Part shown: one piece after another, positions 43,310-52,756 of the stretch | Layout of the letters: each line of letters starts with the position of its first letter | Position numbering within the stretch: the stretch's first letter is position 1 | NCBI GenBank assembly: GCA_007753675.1 | Contig: CP036432.1 | Coordinates: forward strand, 9,519,381 to 9,583,380 | Reading direction: 5' to 3' | DNA length: 64,000 nucleotides | Source: Stieleria magnilauensis | GTDB taxonomy: Bacteria; Planctomycetota; Planctomycetia; Pirellulales; Pirellulaceae | Program-made: the position numbers and the translations under genes | The notes under the pieces: generated by a model | The model's database searches: none | What the model was told of the DNA's origin: nothing | What the model saw: only the letters and a program-made list of their open reading frames with translations

Positions 43310-43382
43310 GGGGGTAAGAAGATTTTGGAGGTAAGAAAGTCTGCGGGATGCAATTTTCTTACCTTCAAAATTTTCCTACCCA
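43310..43382. repeat. Long imperfect palindrome before the sulfatase gene
   Basis: GGGTAAGAAGATTTTGGAGG pairs with the reverse complement CCTTCAAAATTTTCCTACCC over about 27 bp, with a loop of roughly 15 nt. It lies directly after the tandem duplication and about 80 bp before the sulfatase start. Another short palindrome (TTGCCGTCG CTAC CGACGGCAA, about 43274-43296) lies between the two. Confidence 0.75.
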
Positions 43383-43460
43383 AACCGCACACGCCGACCA
43401 AGGTATACTCTGTCCCCAAAACCAATCATTCTTATGGACCGATCTTTGCGAGCGCACGCC

Positions 43461-44903
43461 ATGATTCGATTTACCAATCCCATCCTCGCTGCCTGTTGCC
43501 TAGTGTTGATCGGGAGTGCCAATTGGCCAGCCAGGACGTCCAAAGCGGCAACACCCAACATCGTTTTCATCCTGGTCGACGACTTGGGCTACGGCGACCT
43601 GGGTTGCTATGGCCAGAAACTGATCCAAACGCCGCGGCTGGATCAGATGGCCGCCGAGGGGATGCGGTTCACGGATTTTTACGCCGGCAGCACGGTCTGC
43701 GCGCCCTCACGCAGCGTCTTGATGACCGGGCAACACATGGGACACACCCACGTCCGCGGCAACGCCGGCGGCCCCGACATGTCGAAACAGTCGCTGCGCA
43801 GCGAAGACGTGACGGTGGCGGAAGTCTTGAAAGACGCGGGCTATCAGACGGCGCTGTGCGGAAAGTGGGGACTCGGTGATGACACACTCGGTGGACGCGA
43901 GGGGTTGCCGCGACGGCAGGGTTTCGATTTCTTCTATGGCTATCTGAATCAGGTTCACGCCCACAACTATTACCCCGAATTCCTGTGGCGCAACGAGACC
44001 AAATCGCCGCTGCGCAACGTCGTCCAGCGAAACGATAAATCGTACGGTGGATTCACCGGCGGGTGGGCCACCAAGAAAGTCGACTACAGTCACGATTTGA
44101 TCGCCGACGAAGCATTGGGGTTCATCAAGCGGAGTGCGGAAAACAAAGACAAACCCTTTTTTCTGTACCTGTCATTGACGATCCCGCATGCCAACAACGA
44201 AGGCACACGCGGCACCGGAGACGGTCAAGAAGTCCCCGACTATGGGCCGTACGCGGACAAGGACTGGAGCAATCCGGACAAGGGACAGGCGGCGATGATC
44301 ACGCGCATGGACGCTGACGTGGGCCGGCTGTTGGACCTGCTGGACGAATTGCAGATTTCCAAAGACACCGTGGTAATGTTTTCCAGCGACAACGGCCCAC
44401 ACGACGAGGGCGGCCACAACACCGAACGCTTTGACCCCGCCGGACCGCTACAAGGCATGAAACGGGATCTGTTTGAAGGCGGCATTCGCGTGCCGTTCAT
44501 CGTCCGCTGGCCCGGCACCACGCCGGCCGGAACGACGTCCAGCCACATCGGCTACTTCGGTGACCTGATGGCTAGCGCCGCCGAGTTGGCCGGCGTTCGC
44601 TGCCCCGAGAAAACCGATTCGGCCAGCTTCGTTCCGACGATCACCGGCAACGCTGCCGAGCAGGCCAAGCACGATTACCTGTACTGGGAATTTTACGAAC
44701 GCGGCGGCAAGCAAGCCGTTCGTGCCGGCAATTGGAAAGCGATCCGAATACCGATGCGAACCGGAAAGACACAGCTTTACGATCTCAGCCAAGACATCGG
44801 CGAAACCGAGAATCTGGCCGACAAGCACCCCGACATCGTCAAACGCATGGAAGCGATGATGACGGAGGCTCATACGCCGCACCCGAACTGGCAAGCGCGT
44901 TGA
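43461..44903 (+). CDS. Sulfatase (formylglycine type), secreted
   Basis: 480 residues from ATG 43461; ATG 43434 adds nine residues before the signal peptide (PILAACCLVLIGSANWPA). Type I sulfatase: FILVDDLGYGDLGCYG for metal binding, Cys80 in CAPSRSVLMTG (CXPSR, matured to formylglycine), GKWGLGD, and FSSDNGPHDEGGHN for the second metal-binding set. The class matches arylsulfatase A-like enzymes that desulfate marine or algal glycans. Requires a formylglycine-generating or anSME enzyme, not in the window. Fits the nearby sialidase-like and propeller genes in a glycan-use locus. Confidence 0.93.
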   Translation: MIRFTNPILAACCLVLIGSANWPARTSKAATPNIVFILVDDLGYGDLGCYGQKLIQTPRLDQMAAEGMRFTDFYAGSTVCAPSRSVLMTGQHMGHTHVRGNAGGPDMSKQSLRSEDVTVAEVLKDAGYQTALCGKWGLGDDTLGGREGLPRRQGFDFFYGYLNQVHAHNYYPEFLWRNETKSPLRNVVQRNDKSYGGFTGGWATKKVDYSHDLIADEALGFIKRSAENKDKPFFLYLSLTIPHANNEGTRGTGDGQEVPDYGPYADKDWSNPDKGQAAMITRMDADVGRLLDLLDELQISKDTVVMFSSDNGPHDEGGHNTERFDPAGPLQGMKRDLFEGGIRVPFIVRWPGTTPAGTTSSHIGYFGDLMASAAELAGVRCPEKTDSASFVPTITGNAAEQAKHDYLYWEFYERGGKQAVRAGNWKAIRIPMRTGKTQLYDLSQDIGETENLADKHPDIVKRMEAMMTEAHTPHPNWQAR

Positions 44904-44991
44904 AGAATTCAGTACTGATGTTTTTTGGATGACGCGGAGGACCCATTGAATTGGGTTCTGAGCTTGTCCGCTCGTTACTCGCCGTGATGCC

Positions 44992-46545
44992 ATGACCAAG
45001 CCGAACCGACCCGATCTCAGCCGGCGTGACGTCCTCAAGGGCGTCTCGGCCATGTCCGCGTTAGGTGCGCTGTCGTCGAACGCCATGGCGGATGACCGTG
45101 GCGCCGCCGAGCACTCGGGTGCCTCGCTGATTCGTCGGGAGAACGCGAAACCGGGGTCACGCGACTGGCAACTGACGCGGGTCCGTCTGGATTCACGCGA
45201 CGGGGTGCGAGCGTCGAAGATCGAAGGGTATTGTTCGCGGCAAAGTGTGGCGGCCGGGGAATCGATCGACATCATGGTCTCGACCGACCCGGCACAAGCA
45301 TTCGTGGTTGAAATCTTTCGCACCGGATATTACGGCGGTCGCGGTGCCCGGTTGATGACGAAACTCGGCCCCTTTGACGGTTCGGTGCAGCCATTGCCGG
45401 AAGTCGGTGAAAAGCGGCTGCGCGAGTGTCGGTGGACGCCCTCGGTGACGCTGACGATTCCCGATGATTGGCCCAGCGGCGTGTACTTGGGTCGTCTTTC
45501 AACACTGACCGATGCGACCGGATTCGGTTACTGGCAAAACTACGTCGTCTTCATCGTTCGGGACGACCGCCCCGCAGACATCTTATTGCAGTGCAGCGAC
45601 AACACCTGGCAAGCGTACAACCAGTGGCCCGACGACTACTCCGTCTACACTCATCCCAAAGGCAACCAGGGTCCCTGGGCCGACGTCAGTTTCGATCGCC
45701 CCTACGGGATGTATCCCCAGATCTTTGAGAATCCGCAAACGATCGGGTCCGGGGAGTGGTTGTGTTTTGAGTATCCGCTGGCCTATTGGCTGGAAAAACA
45801 TGGCTACGATGTGACGTATTGTTCCAACAGCGACATGCTGGCGCCGGATCGAGGCTTGAAGTGCAAGGCATTCATCAGCAATGGACACGATGAATACTGG
45901 GACATTCGGCAATACAACAGCGTCGTCAAGATGCGTGACGAAGGCGTCAGTTTGTTGTTCCTGTCGGGAAACTCCGTGTGCTGGGTCAGCCCGTTTCGCG
46001 AAAGCGTGGACGGCCGGGCAAACCGGATTTTGTTTCGCGGGGGACCGTACGGCGGTGATTACCGATGGGCCAAACTCCGTGAGCAACAACACGGTCCGTT
46101 TCCGCATCGCGGCCCCGACGAAGGTTATTTGATGGGCTCGCGAAACATTGATCCGGTCAACGGAGGCGGCGATTGGGTTTGTGCCCGACCGGATCACTGG
46201 ATGTTTGAGGGGACGGGCATGAAGCGGGGCGAAGCGATTCCCGGCCTGATCGGCTGGGAGTATCACGGCGATCCGCCGGCGGACATCCCCGGTCTAGAAA
46301 TCGTCGGCAAAGGGACGGCGCTGCAAGGCGGCGTGAATCCTCAGGCATGGACGTCGACGATCTATCCCGGAGCGAAAGGCAATTTTGTCTTCAACGCGTC
46401 GACGATCTGGTGGTGCCAAGACCTGGCCAGTCCGCCGGGGCACTGGATCCCCTGGTCCCATTGGAGTCGCCCGCATGGGCCGGACGACCGTGTACAGCGA
46501 ATCACCCACAACCTGCTGCGTCGGGCGATCGACAACGTGGCGTAA
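44992..46545 (+). CDS. N,N-dimethylformamidase beta-subunit-like protein, Tat-exported
   Basis: 517 residues. The Tat signal LSRRDVLKGVSAMSALGAL sits at residues 9-27. The body resembles the large-subunit domain of DMF amidase: IFRTGYYGGRGAR, CSDNTWQAYNQWPDDYSVY, WLEKHGYDVTYCSNSD, FISNGHDEYWD and LFLSGNSVCWVSP. True DMFase also needs a small alpha subunit, which is not next to it, and DMFase is cytoplasmic whereas this has an export signal; the activity could therefore be another amide or surface hydrolysis. It lies 88 bp after the sulfatase gene on the same strand. Confidence 0.82.
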   Translation: MTKPNRPDLSRRDVLKGVSAMSALGALSSNAMADDRGAAEHSGASLIRRENAKPGSRDWQLTRVRLDSRDGVRASKIEGYCSRQSVAAGESIDIMVSTDPAQAFVVEIFRTGYYGGRGARLMTKLGPFDGSVQPLPEVGEKRLRECRWTPSVTLTIPDDWPSGVYLGRLSTLTDATGFGYWQNYVVFIVRDDRPADILLQCSDNTWQAYNQWPDDYSVYTHPKGNQGPWADVSFDRPYGMYPQIFENPQTIGSGEWLCFEYPLAYWLEKHGYDVTYCSNSDMLAPDRGLKCKAFISNGHDEYWDIRQYNSVVKMRDEGVSLLFLSGNSVCWVSPFRESVDGRANRILFRGGPYGGDYRWAKLREQQHGPFPHRGPDEGYLMGSRNIDPVNGGGDWVCARPDHWMFEGTGMKRGEAIPGLIGWEYHGDPPADIPGLEIVGKGTALQGGVNPQAWTSTIYPGAKGNFVFNASTIWWCQDLASPPGHWIPWSHWSRPHGPDDRVQRITHNLLRRAIDNVA

Positions 46546-46849
46546 GCGTCCCGCTTGCGATCCGTCACGCCAACCCCTTCCGCCGTTGTTAGCGGCAGGG
46601 CGCGAGCCCTCCGGTCCTGTATCGCGCGTTCGAGCCGAAACCGGACGGCTCGCGCCGTTCCGCACTCTCCTGAAGATCCGGGTGGCGGCCCAGCGCCCCG
46701 GTGGCGCCGGAGATCGCTAGAATAGATTTTCATCGCCCGGTGAACGGAAACGCTCGTGATCAACTCCACGGTGCAGGGACCGCAACGCCAGTGCTTCGTT
46801 TGCACGGGTCTGATCCATCCAGTCATCTCGACCTCACGGAATCCCTTCA
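46546..46849. other. Intergenic region with palindromic repeat
   Basis: About 300 bp, no gene. Contains the variable-loop hairpin at 46589-46663 and an AT-richer stretch (46715-46735, AGAATAGATTTTC). The promoter of the redoxin gene is expected here; no clear consensus. Confidence 0.45.
46589..46663. repeat. GGCTCGCGCC-arm hairpin, inverted copy of 22302-22379
   Basis: The reverse complement matches 22302-22379 almost exactly in both arms and in the first few loop bases; most of the loop differs. Both stems read TTAGCGG...CCGCTAA-type, with GGCGCGAGCC and GGCTCGCGCC inside. Confidence 0.75.
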
Positions 46850-48172
46850 ATGACTTCTTTTCATCGTCCGCGTCTCGCGGTGATTGTGCCCGCTCTTCTC
46901 TGCTGCTCGGTCTTTTTCTGCGGTGGCGAGTCGGACGTCCAAGCCCAAACGCTCAAAGCCGACTTTGTTTCCAGTGGCATCGCGCGAAAGGTCGGCGGCT
47001 ATCGTCCGATCCAATCCCAGATGGACCAGGAAGCCGACATCGTCGAGGTGGCACCGGAAGACCTGCAAGCACCCCGCTACGGATTCTTCAAAGTCGGCGA
47101 TCAGAAGTGGGCCTACATCTTGGATGAGCCCGAAGAGGGCGACTCGAAACTGTACATCGACACCAACGACGATGGTGACTTGACCAACGACCCCGAACCG
47201 AAGTGGAAGTCCACCACGCAAGGGGAAAACACGATGTACAGCGGAAGCGGAGAAATCGACTTGGGGGATGGCAAGCTCGGCACGATCAATTTCTATCGCT
47301 TCGATCCGAACGACGAGCGCCGCCAATCACTCAAAGACACGATCCTGTTCTATACCGATTTTGGTTACGAATACACGTATGAATTGGACGGACAAGAATT
47401 CAGCACGTTCGTCAGCGGGGCGCCATCACCGACGACGCGACTTCCCGTCGATCGTGACGGAAATGGAAAAATCAGTCGTCGATTCGAAATGGCTTCCGTC
47501 GGCACTCCCTTCAACTTTACGGGCACAACCTATGTCTTCGAATTGAAAGACGGAGCACTCACGCTGAACGAAGCCGCCGAAGAACTGGAGCAAATGCAGA
47601 TGCCACCAGATCTGACGGTCGGCAAACCCGCATTGACGTTCACCGCGACAACGATGGACGGCAAAGAGATCAACTTCCCCGATTCCTATGCGGGCAAGAT
47701 CGTGATGTTGGATTTCTGGGCAACCTGGTGCGGTCCCTGTATCCGCGAGATCCCACACATGAAAAAGGCTTACGCGAACTGGCACGAAAACGGATTCGAG
47801 ATCCTCGGCATCAGTTTTGATCGCGCCGACATGGAAGAGAAGATCCTGGCCTTTCTGGAAAAAAACGAACAACCGTGGCCACAGATTTACGAGGGTAAGT
47901 TGTGGGACACGACGCTCGGCAACATGCACGACGTCAGCGGCATTCCCTTTGTCCTGCTCGTCGACGGCGACAGCGGCGAAATCCTGGCCACCGCCAGACA
48001 ACTGCGGGGACCGGGCCTGAGCGATTTCATCAAAGCCCAACTGGAACGGAAATTCGATATCGAACTCGAAGACAAACCGGACGAAGCCGAGCAGAGTGAC
48101 AACGACAAGGACGACGACAAGGATGAGAAGGATGGAGAGGACAAGGATGGTGATGAAGACGGAGATTCATAA
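46850..48172 (+). CDS. TlpA-like thiol:disulfide redoxin with acidic tail
   Basis: 440 residues. Signal peptide (LAVIVPALLCCSVFFCGG, possibly lipoprotein-like around CGG). Residues ~35-250 are a domain rich in Asp and Gly (YIDTNDDGDLTNDPEP; PVDRDGNGKISRRFE), with EF-hand-like calcium loops (DTNDDGDLTN and DRDGNGKIS). A thioredoxin fold follows with WCGPC (Cys294 and Cys297), FWATWCGPCIREIPHMKKAY, and the cis-Pro segment SGIPFVLLV. The last ~35 residues are almost all Asp, Glu and Lys. It likely reduces or oxidises periplasmic thiols. Followed by the kinase gene 40 bp downstream on the same strand. Confidence 0.87.
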   Translation: MTSFHRPRLAVIVPALLCCSVFFCGGESDVQAQTLKADFVSSGIARKVGGYRPIQSQMDQEADIVEVAPEDLQAPRYGFFKVGDQKWAYILDEPEEGDSKLYIDTNDDGDLTNDPEPKWKSTTQGENTMYSGSGEIDLGDGKLGTINFYRFDPNDERRQSLKDTILFYTDFGYEYTYELDGQEFSTFVSGAPSPTTRLPVDRDGNGKISRRFEMASVGTPFNFTGTTYVFELKDGALTLNEAAEELEQMQMPPDLTVGKPALTFTATTMDGKEINFPDSYAGKIVMLDFWATWCGPCIREIPHMKKAYANWHENGFEILGISFDRADMEEKILAFLEKNEQPWPQIYEGKLWDTTLGNMHDVSGIPFVLLVDGDSGEILATARQLRGPGLSDFIKAQLERKFDIELEDKPDEAEQSDNDKDDDKDEKDGEDKDGDEDGDS

Positions 48173-48212
48173 ACGAAGTCTCTGATCCGTAACCTTGCAC
48201 CGAGGCGATGGG

Positions 48213-49385
48213 ATGACCATGCAAGGGCCGAACGATCGTGATGCTCCACCGCAGGACGACGAACCGACCGTGGCCTTCGATGCGACGAAGGGCGATGCGT
48301 CACGAACGGTGTCCGACGCAAACACTCATTCAACCGCCGACGCACCACACTCCTTCGAATCGGAACACGTGGGAGACTATCGCTTGGTCGACGTGATCGG
48401 CGTCGGCGGGATGGGGATCGTTTATCGGGCCGAAGACCCGCGACTGCGTCGAACGGTCGCGCTGAAGGTCATGAAACCGGATGTTGCGGCCAACGAGATG
48501 GCCCGAAAACGATTTCTCCGCGAAGCCGAATCCGCAGCCCGAATCGATCACGAGAACATCGTGACGATCTATCAGGTCGGGGAGTACGAGGGCGTCCCGT
48601 TCATCGCGATGGGGCACTTGGTCGGGGAATCATTGCGACAGAAACTGAAACGCGAAGGCCGTATCGATCCGCGTGTCGTCGCCAACATCGGACGGCAGGT
48701 GGCGACCGGACTGGCCGCCGCTCATCAACTTGACTTGATCCATCGCGACATCAAACCGGAAAACCTCTGGCTGGAAGCGGAGACGGGACGCGTCAAGATT
48801 CTGGATTTCGGACTTGCCCGCAGTCAAACGTCCGACGTGCGACTGACTCAATCGGGCGTCGTGCTGGGGACACCCAAGTACATGTCGCCGGAACAAGCGA
48901 CAGCAAAAACGGTCGATCATCGCAGCGATCTGTTTAGCCTGGGAAGCGTGCTCTACCATTTGCTCAGTGGCCACGAACCGTTCGGAGGGACCGACTCCGC
49001 ATCCACGTTGATCAACGTCACACAAGCGGAATTTGATCCAGTCGAAAAGGTTTGCCCGCACTTGCATCCGGGTCTGGCCCGCATCATCAATCGGCTGCTA
49101 GCGAAACATCCCTCCAAACGCCCGCAAACGGCCCGCGAGGTTGCGATGACGCTGGCGGAAATCGAACAGCAACTCGAAGTCGAGTACCAGGAGAACGCGA
49201 GGCGTCAAAGTCTGACCGAAACGGCCGAACTGCCGGCGCCGGCTACCTCGTCACCTGCGTTGGGCCCCGTTCCAATCAACGTGTCACCCGCCGCCGGCAA
49301 ACCTCCCCTGCTCTCCCTCGTGCTGCTCGGCCTGGGGATCCTTCTCATCGGACTGTTACTCGCTGCATTCTTGTGGGGAAACTAA
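48213..49385 (+). CDS. Membrane-anchored Ser/Thr protein kinase
   Basis: 390 residues from ATG 48213 (the frame opens at TTG 48195). Kinase domain ~50-320: IGVGGMGIVYRAED, Lys85 in VALKVM, HRDIKPENLW with Asp179, DFGLA with Asp198, TPKYMSPEQA. Canonical HRD and DFG, so it should be active, unlike the variant motifs of the kinase at 14704. A Pro/Ala-rich linker is followed by a C-terminal membrane helix (LLSLVLLGLGILLIGLLLAAFLW) at the very end, so it has no extracellular sensor domain. It lies beside the redoxin gene; a regulatory link is possible but not shown. Confidence 0.92.
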   Translation: MTMQGPNDRDAPPQDDEPTVAFDATKGDASRTVSDANTHSTADAPHSFESEHVGDYRLVDVIGVGGMGIVYRAEDPRLRRTVALKVMKPDVAANEMARKRFLREAESAARIDHENIVTIYQVGEYEGVPFIAMGHLVGESLRQKLKREGRIDPRVVANIGRQVATGLAAAHQLDLIHRDIKPENLWLEAETGRVKILDFGLARSQTSDVRLTQSGVVLGTPKYMSPEQATAKTVDHRSDLFSLGSVLYHLLSGHEPFGGTDSASTLINVTQAEFDPVEKVCPHLHPGLARIINRLLAKHPSKRPQTAREVAMTLAEIEQQLEVEYQENARRQSLTETAELPAPATSSPALGPVPINVSPAAGKPPLLSLVLLGLGILLIGLLLAAFLWGN

Positions 49386-49449
49386 CTGGCAAGGTTTCCC
49401 CCATCGGGGTCCGACGATCGTTGGAGTCCAGGCTTTAGGCGTTTCGATT

Positions 49450-49701
49450 TCAAAACCAATAGACTGACAGAATCAGCTGCCACAGCAGGCCGAGCGCGAT
49501 CAAGGCGGCGCCGAATTGGATCCCAAGCGTCGCGTCCACTCTCCACGGCCCCTGTTTGAGTTGCGAGCCGATTCGCTCGTCGTCCATTCCTTTGTGGACC
49601 GCAATAAAATCCTCGGATGCCGTCGAATGCCGCGACTGCAGAATCGAAATCAGAACACAAATTGCCCCCGTCACGATCAGTGTGATTGACCAGAAACTCA
49701 T
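49450..49701 (-). CDS. Small two-helix membrane protein, unknown
   Basis: 83 residues. Two hydrophobic helices, SITLIVTGAICVLISIL at the front and QFGAALIALGLLWQLILSVY at the end, joined by a ~35-residue polar loop. No family recognised. Its hydrophobic composition and short length argue for a real gene, but no homologue could be searched. Convergent with the kinase gene; 64 bp between the two stops. Confidence 0.5.
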   Translation of the reverse strand: MSFWSITLIVTGAICVLISILQSRHSTASEDFIAVHKGMDDERIGSQLKQGPWRVDATLGIQFGAALIALGLLWQLILSVYWF

Positions 49702-50079
49702 GATGGATGGATTAACTCGCGGTTGGCATGCGACGATCCGCCTCGCGAGGACAACCGATCAACGAGACCGATCGTGTTGGAAGCACGAGCAATGTGACCC
49801 AGAAACGAGGGGAACGGAGCGATCATGACACGTGTCGTTACCCCCGAGTTGGAACGTCGCAATGTTTGTGTTCAACAGGGCTCGTGTTGATTGAGCTTCG
49901 GGCGCGTTTTATTTTTGCGAGAGAGAAAAGGATTCAGGCCTGCACGCGTTGGCGAAGAGCCATGCAACTGCCGGAGGTTGGCGCCGTTCGCACTGGCGTG
50001 AACCGGCTGATGTCAAACGATGATTAGCCGTTGGGCGAAGCCTAGACACCAACGGGTGTGGCGGATTAAAACCCTGCGG
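49702..50079. other. Intergenic region with hairpin repeat
   Basis: No gene. Contains a member of the CGGCTGAT...ATTAGCCG hairpin family (49979-50054), related to 29139-29200 by sequence (GGCGCCG, GAACCGGCTGAT, AGCCGTT), and ends in the AAGCCTAGACACCAACG motif just before the exporter gene. Confidence 0.5.
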
Positions 50080-51294
50080 ATGGAAAACTCGCAGAAAACG
50101 CCTCCGACACAGGCATTCTTGATCGAAGCGGCGATCATGTTGCATCGCTACGGCACGCCGTCGCACCGCTTGGAACGCGTGATGGGTCGAGTGGCCGACG
50201 CGTTGAGCATCCACGGCGAGTTCTTGTACACCCCGACGGCGCTGGTGATTTCGCTGCGTGACCGGTCGGGCGATGAAATGACCGTGGTCCGACGTGTCGA
50301 CAGTGGCCCGGTGAACGTCGACAAACTGATTCGGTTTGACCAACTGCTCAGCCGAGTGGATCGTCTGGAGATTGGCACCGACGTGGCGATGGCGGAATTA
50401 AAACGGATCGACGAGGCGACGCCCTTGTATCGCCGCCCGGTCTACATTTCTGCCTGCGCGGTCGCCTGTGCCGCCGTCGCCGTTTTCTTCGGCGGAACGC
50501 CTTGGGAAATCGCCGCGGCCGGGCTGATCGGGGCGCTCGTCGCGGGGATCGAGTTGCTGCACGAGTATTGGCGATGGGAATCGGGGCTGTTGGAACCGCT
50601 GGCCGGTGTCGCGGCGGCGACCAGTTCCTTGCTGGTCGCGGCCTATCTGGTTCCGATCGATGATCGCCTGGTCACGCTGGCCGGTCTGATCATCTTGATT
50701 CCGGGTCTGCGTCTGACGGTCGCGTTGACGGAGTTGGCCGTCGGGCATTTGTCGGCCGGAGTGGCTCGATTGTCCGGGGCGTTGGTTTCGTTGGCGACGT
50801 TGGTCGTGGGCGTGTTTCTGGTCTGGCGTCTGCTGGATCGTCTTCATCCGCAACTGGGACCGCGCCCGTTGCCCGAGCCCTATTGGCAATGGATCGCCCT
50901 GGCGCTGGCGCCGATCGCGTTTGCGATCGTGTTTCGTGCCCGCTGGCGACAATGGCCGATCATCTCCTTGGTGTCGACCCTGGGCGTCCTGGCCAGCTGG
51001 GGAATCGGGCCGCAATTCGGCATCGAAGTCGGTTCGTTTTGCGGAGCCTTGTCGGTCGGATGTGTCAGCAATCTGTACGCCAGAATCCGCGACATCCCGG
51101 CGTTGGTCCCGCTGACACCGGGCATGCTGATCCTGGTCCCGGGTTCGTTCGGCTACCGGTCCCTGTCGGCGCTGTGGCAGCACCAGACCCTCGAAGGGGT
51201 TCAGTTCGGGTTTGAAATGATGCTGGTCGGCGCAAGCCTGGTCGGCGGCCTCCTGGTATCCAACGTGATCATTCCACCGAAGCGGATTCTCTGA
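50080..51294 (+). CDS. ThrE-type threonine/serine exporter family protein (single chain)
   Basis: 404 residues from ATG 50080; the frame opens at 50020. N-terminal cytoplasmic part ~1-125 (FLIEAAIMLHRYGTPSHRLERVM; YTPTALVISLRDRSG; LDRLEIGT-type) followed by about 10 membrane helices. This is the ThrE architecture with both halves (YjjP-like N-terminal and YjjB-like C-terminal) in one polypeptide. It would export small amino acids by proton exchange in characterised members; the substrate here is not shown. Followed by a strong stem-loop at 51414-51464. Confidence 0.82.
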   Translation: MENSQKTPPTQAFLIEAAIMLHRYGTPSHRLERVMGRVADALSIHGEFLYTPTALVISLRDRSGDEMTVVRRVDSGPVNVDKLIRFDQLLSRVDRLEIGTDVAMAELKRIDEATPLYRRPVYISACAVACAAVAVFFGGTPWEIAAAGLIGALVAGIELLHEYWRWESGLLEPLAGVAAATSSLLVAAYLVPIDDRLVTLAGLIILIPGLRLTVALTELAVGHLSAGVARLSGALVSLATLVVGVFLVWRLLDRLHPQLGPRPLPEPYWQWIALALAPIAFAIVFRARWRQWPIISLVSTLGVLASWGIGPQFGIEVGSFCGALSVGCVSNLYARIRDIPALVPLTPGMLILVPGSFGYRSLSALWQHQTLEGVQFGFEMMLVGASLVGGLLVSNVIIPPKRIL

Positions 51295-51803
51295 CTGCCG
51301 GTTCGAGGGTCCCGGCGTGTTTTTCGATTAAATCCAATCGGTGAAGGAGATCGCGTCAGCGCATCGAGTCTCCCGGGGGGATTTCGATTTAGTTTCTGAC
51401 GGATATGACACCCTTCTCCCCCACAAATCGTTAACAAGCTTGCTTGTCGATTTGTGGGGGAGAAGCACTGTCATGGCCGAACTTGATTTAGCTCGCATTG
51501 GCGAGGTGCGCGCGAACGCCTAGCGGCATTACCTTACGGTAACTTTTTTTAGTCTTAAAGTCCAATGGCTTGTCGGCTTGCTGAGCACGTCTCAGTCAGC
51601 ATGAATGGTTCAGTCTCGCCACCCTGGTAGATATCCGAAGCTTAGGAGCCTCACACTGTCTTATCCGGCGTTTGAACCGCTGACAGAGCATCACACTTCT
51701 TCCACGGGCTTGTTGACTGCAGCTTCGAGAAGCCGCGTCTGCCCTCGGGCTGTAGACGATGTTATCAGTGTGCAAGTGAAAGCACGACAAGTCAACGCGG
51801 GCC
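51295..51803. other. Intergenic region plus IS110-element end
   Basis: About 500 bp. Holds the perfect stem-loop 51414-51464, then AT-richer sequence. The last ~250 bp (about 51540-51803) lies just beyond the transposase stop and may belong to the IS110-type element's non-coding end. No gene supported. Confidence 0.45.
51414..51464. terminator. Long perfect hairpin, possible terminator
   Basis: The 17-bp arm TTCTCCCCCACAAATCG (51414-51430) pairs exactly with 51448-51464. The 17-nt loop can itself pair as ACAAGC-TT-GCTTGT. It lies 120 bp after the ThrE stop. No T-run follows, so a rho-independent terminator is not certain; it may be a dispersed repeat. Confidence 0.6.
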
Positions 51804-52721
51804 CTAAGCTTCGGACGAGTTTGATTCTACCTTAGATGCCTGACGAACTCCAAGTCGAACCAGAAGAGGAATGAGCAGATCGCCGATCGATACGGCTCCG
51901 CGGCGTTTTTTATTTGCCAGCTTGGCGAAGGGTTTTGCTTCTTCGCTATAGACCGACTTGGGAAGCCACTTGAGAGCTTCATTCATATCAGCAACCGTTT
52001 GATCAAGCGGCGTGCCGTGTTCGATATAAAACTTCCATAGCTTTTTCAGCAGGCACTCCCGGTCGACGTGCTTACCTCGCCACACTTGGCGTCCGCTGAC
52101 GATCTGGAAAACCATTCGGTTAGCTCGGTTAGCCATTCGACACTGGCGATCGAGCGTGCAGATATCTTTGCTCTTCCACAAAGCAGCCAAGCCACGGTAG
52201 TACGGATGGCATTTGATCAAGTTCTTTGCAACGAGAATGCAAGCGGAACGCAGTCGACGATTGCAGTTTTTGGCGACGGAACCGCTTCGGTCAATTTCAT
52301 CACTTTGGTATCGAGCAGGGTAAAGCCCGGCGCGTCCGTTGATCGCAATGGCAGTTGCATAGTGCTCGATCGGTCCAGCTTCGCCCGCATACTCACCTGC
52401 GGAAACAACGTTGATCCCAGTGACAGAGAGAAGCAATATATATGGCGTTTTCACGAGAAAATGCGCCGTTTCTTGTTCAATCTGGCTGATCTGTTCGTTG
52501 AGCAATTCGCGTATCTCATTTAGCTGTTTCCATTGCTTGGTCAACAACGGGTACAACGGATCGGGTTGAACTGCCTGAGCACTCCACGCAAAGATCTTGT
52601 CGAGTGTTGTTTTTTGAACTCGAGTCTTGTTCTTGCGAAGGTACTTTGCCATGCCGGTTTGCTTCGCTTTTTTGATCGCCTCGTCAGACGGGAATTGTTT
52701 TGTCTTGCCTCCCATGGAATT
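51804..52721 (-). pseudogene. IS110-type transposase, C-terminal fragment
   Basis: On the minus strand this carries the C-terminal Transposase_20-type part: VTGINVVSAGEYAGEAGP, GRAGLYPARYQSDEIDRSGS and NCNRRLRSACILVAKN, with the putative catalytic serine in the SGS stretch. The coding frame begins at the IS3 insertion point: bases 52719-52721 are the second copy of the 3-bp target duplication (ATT). Removing the insertion joins it in frame with the fragment ending at 54270, giving a predicted ~535-residue protein, longer than most IS110 transposases. Confidence 0.85.
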
Positions 52722-52756
52722 GGAATTTTGTCTCCGGTGAGTTAATTTCACCACCT

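Noticed and set aside
44448..45323. Minus-strand frame across the sulfatase end and the DMFase-like start
   Set aside because: Ser/Arg/Thr-rich, no domain, covers two well-supported genes on the other strand.
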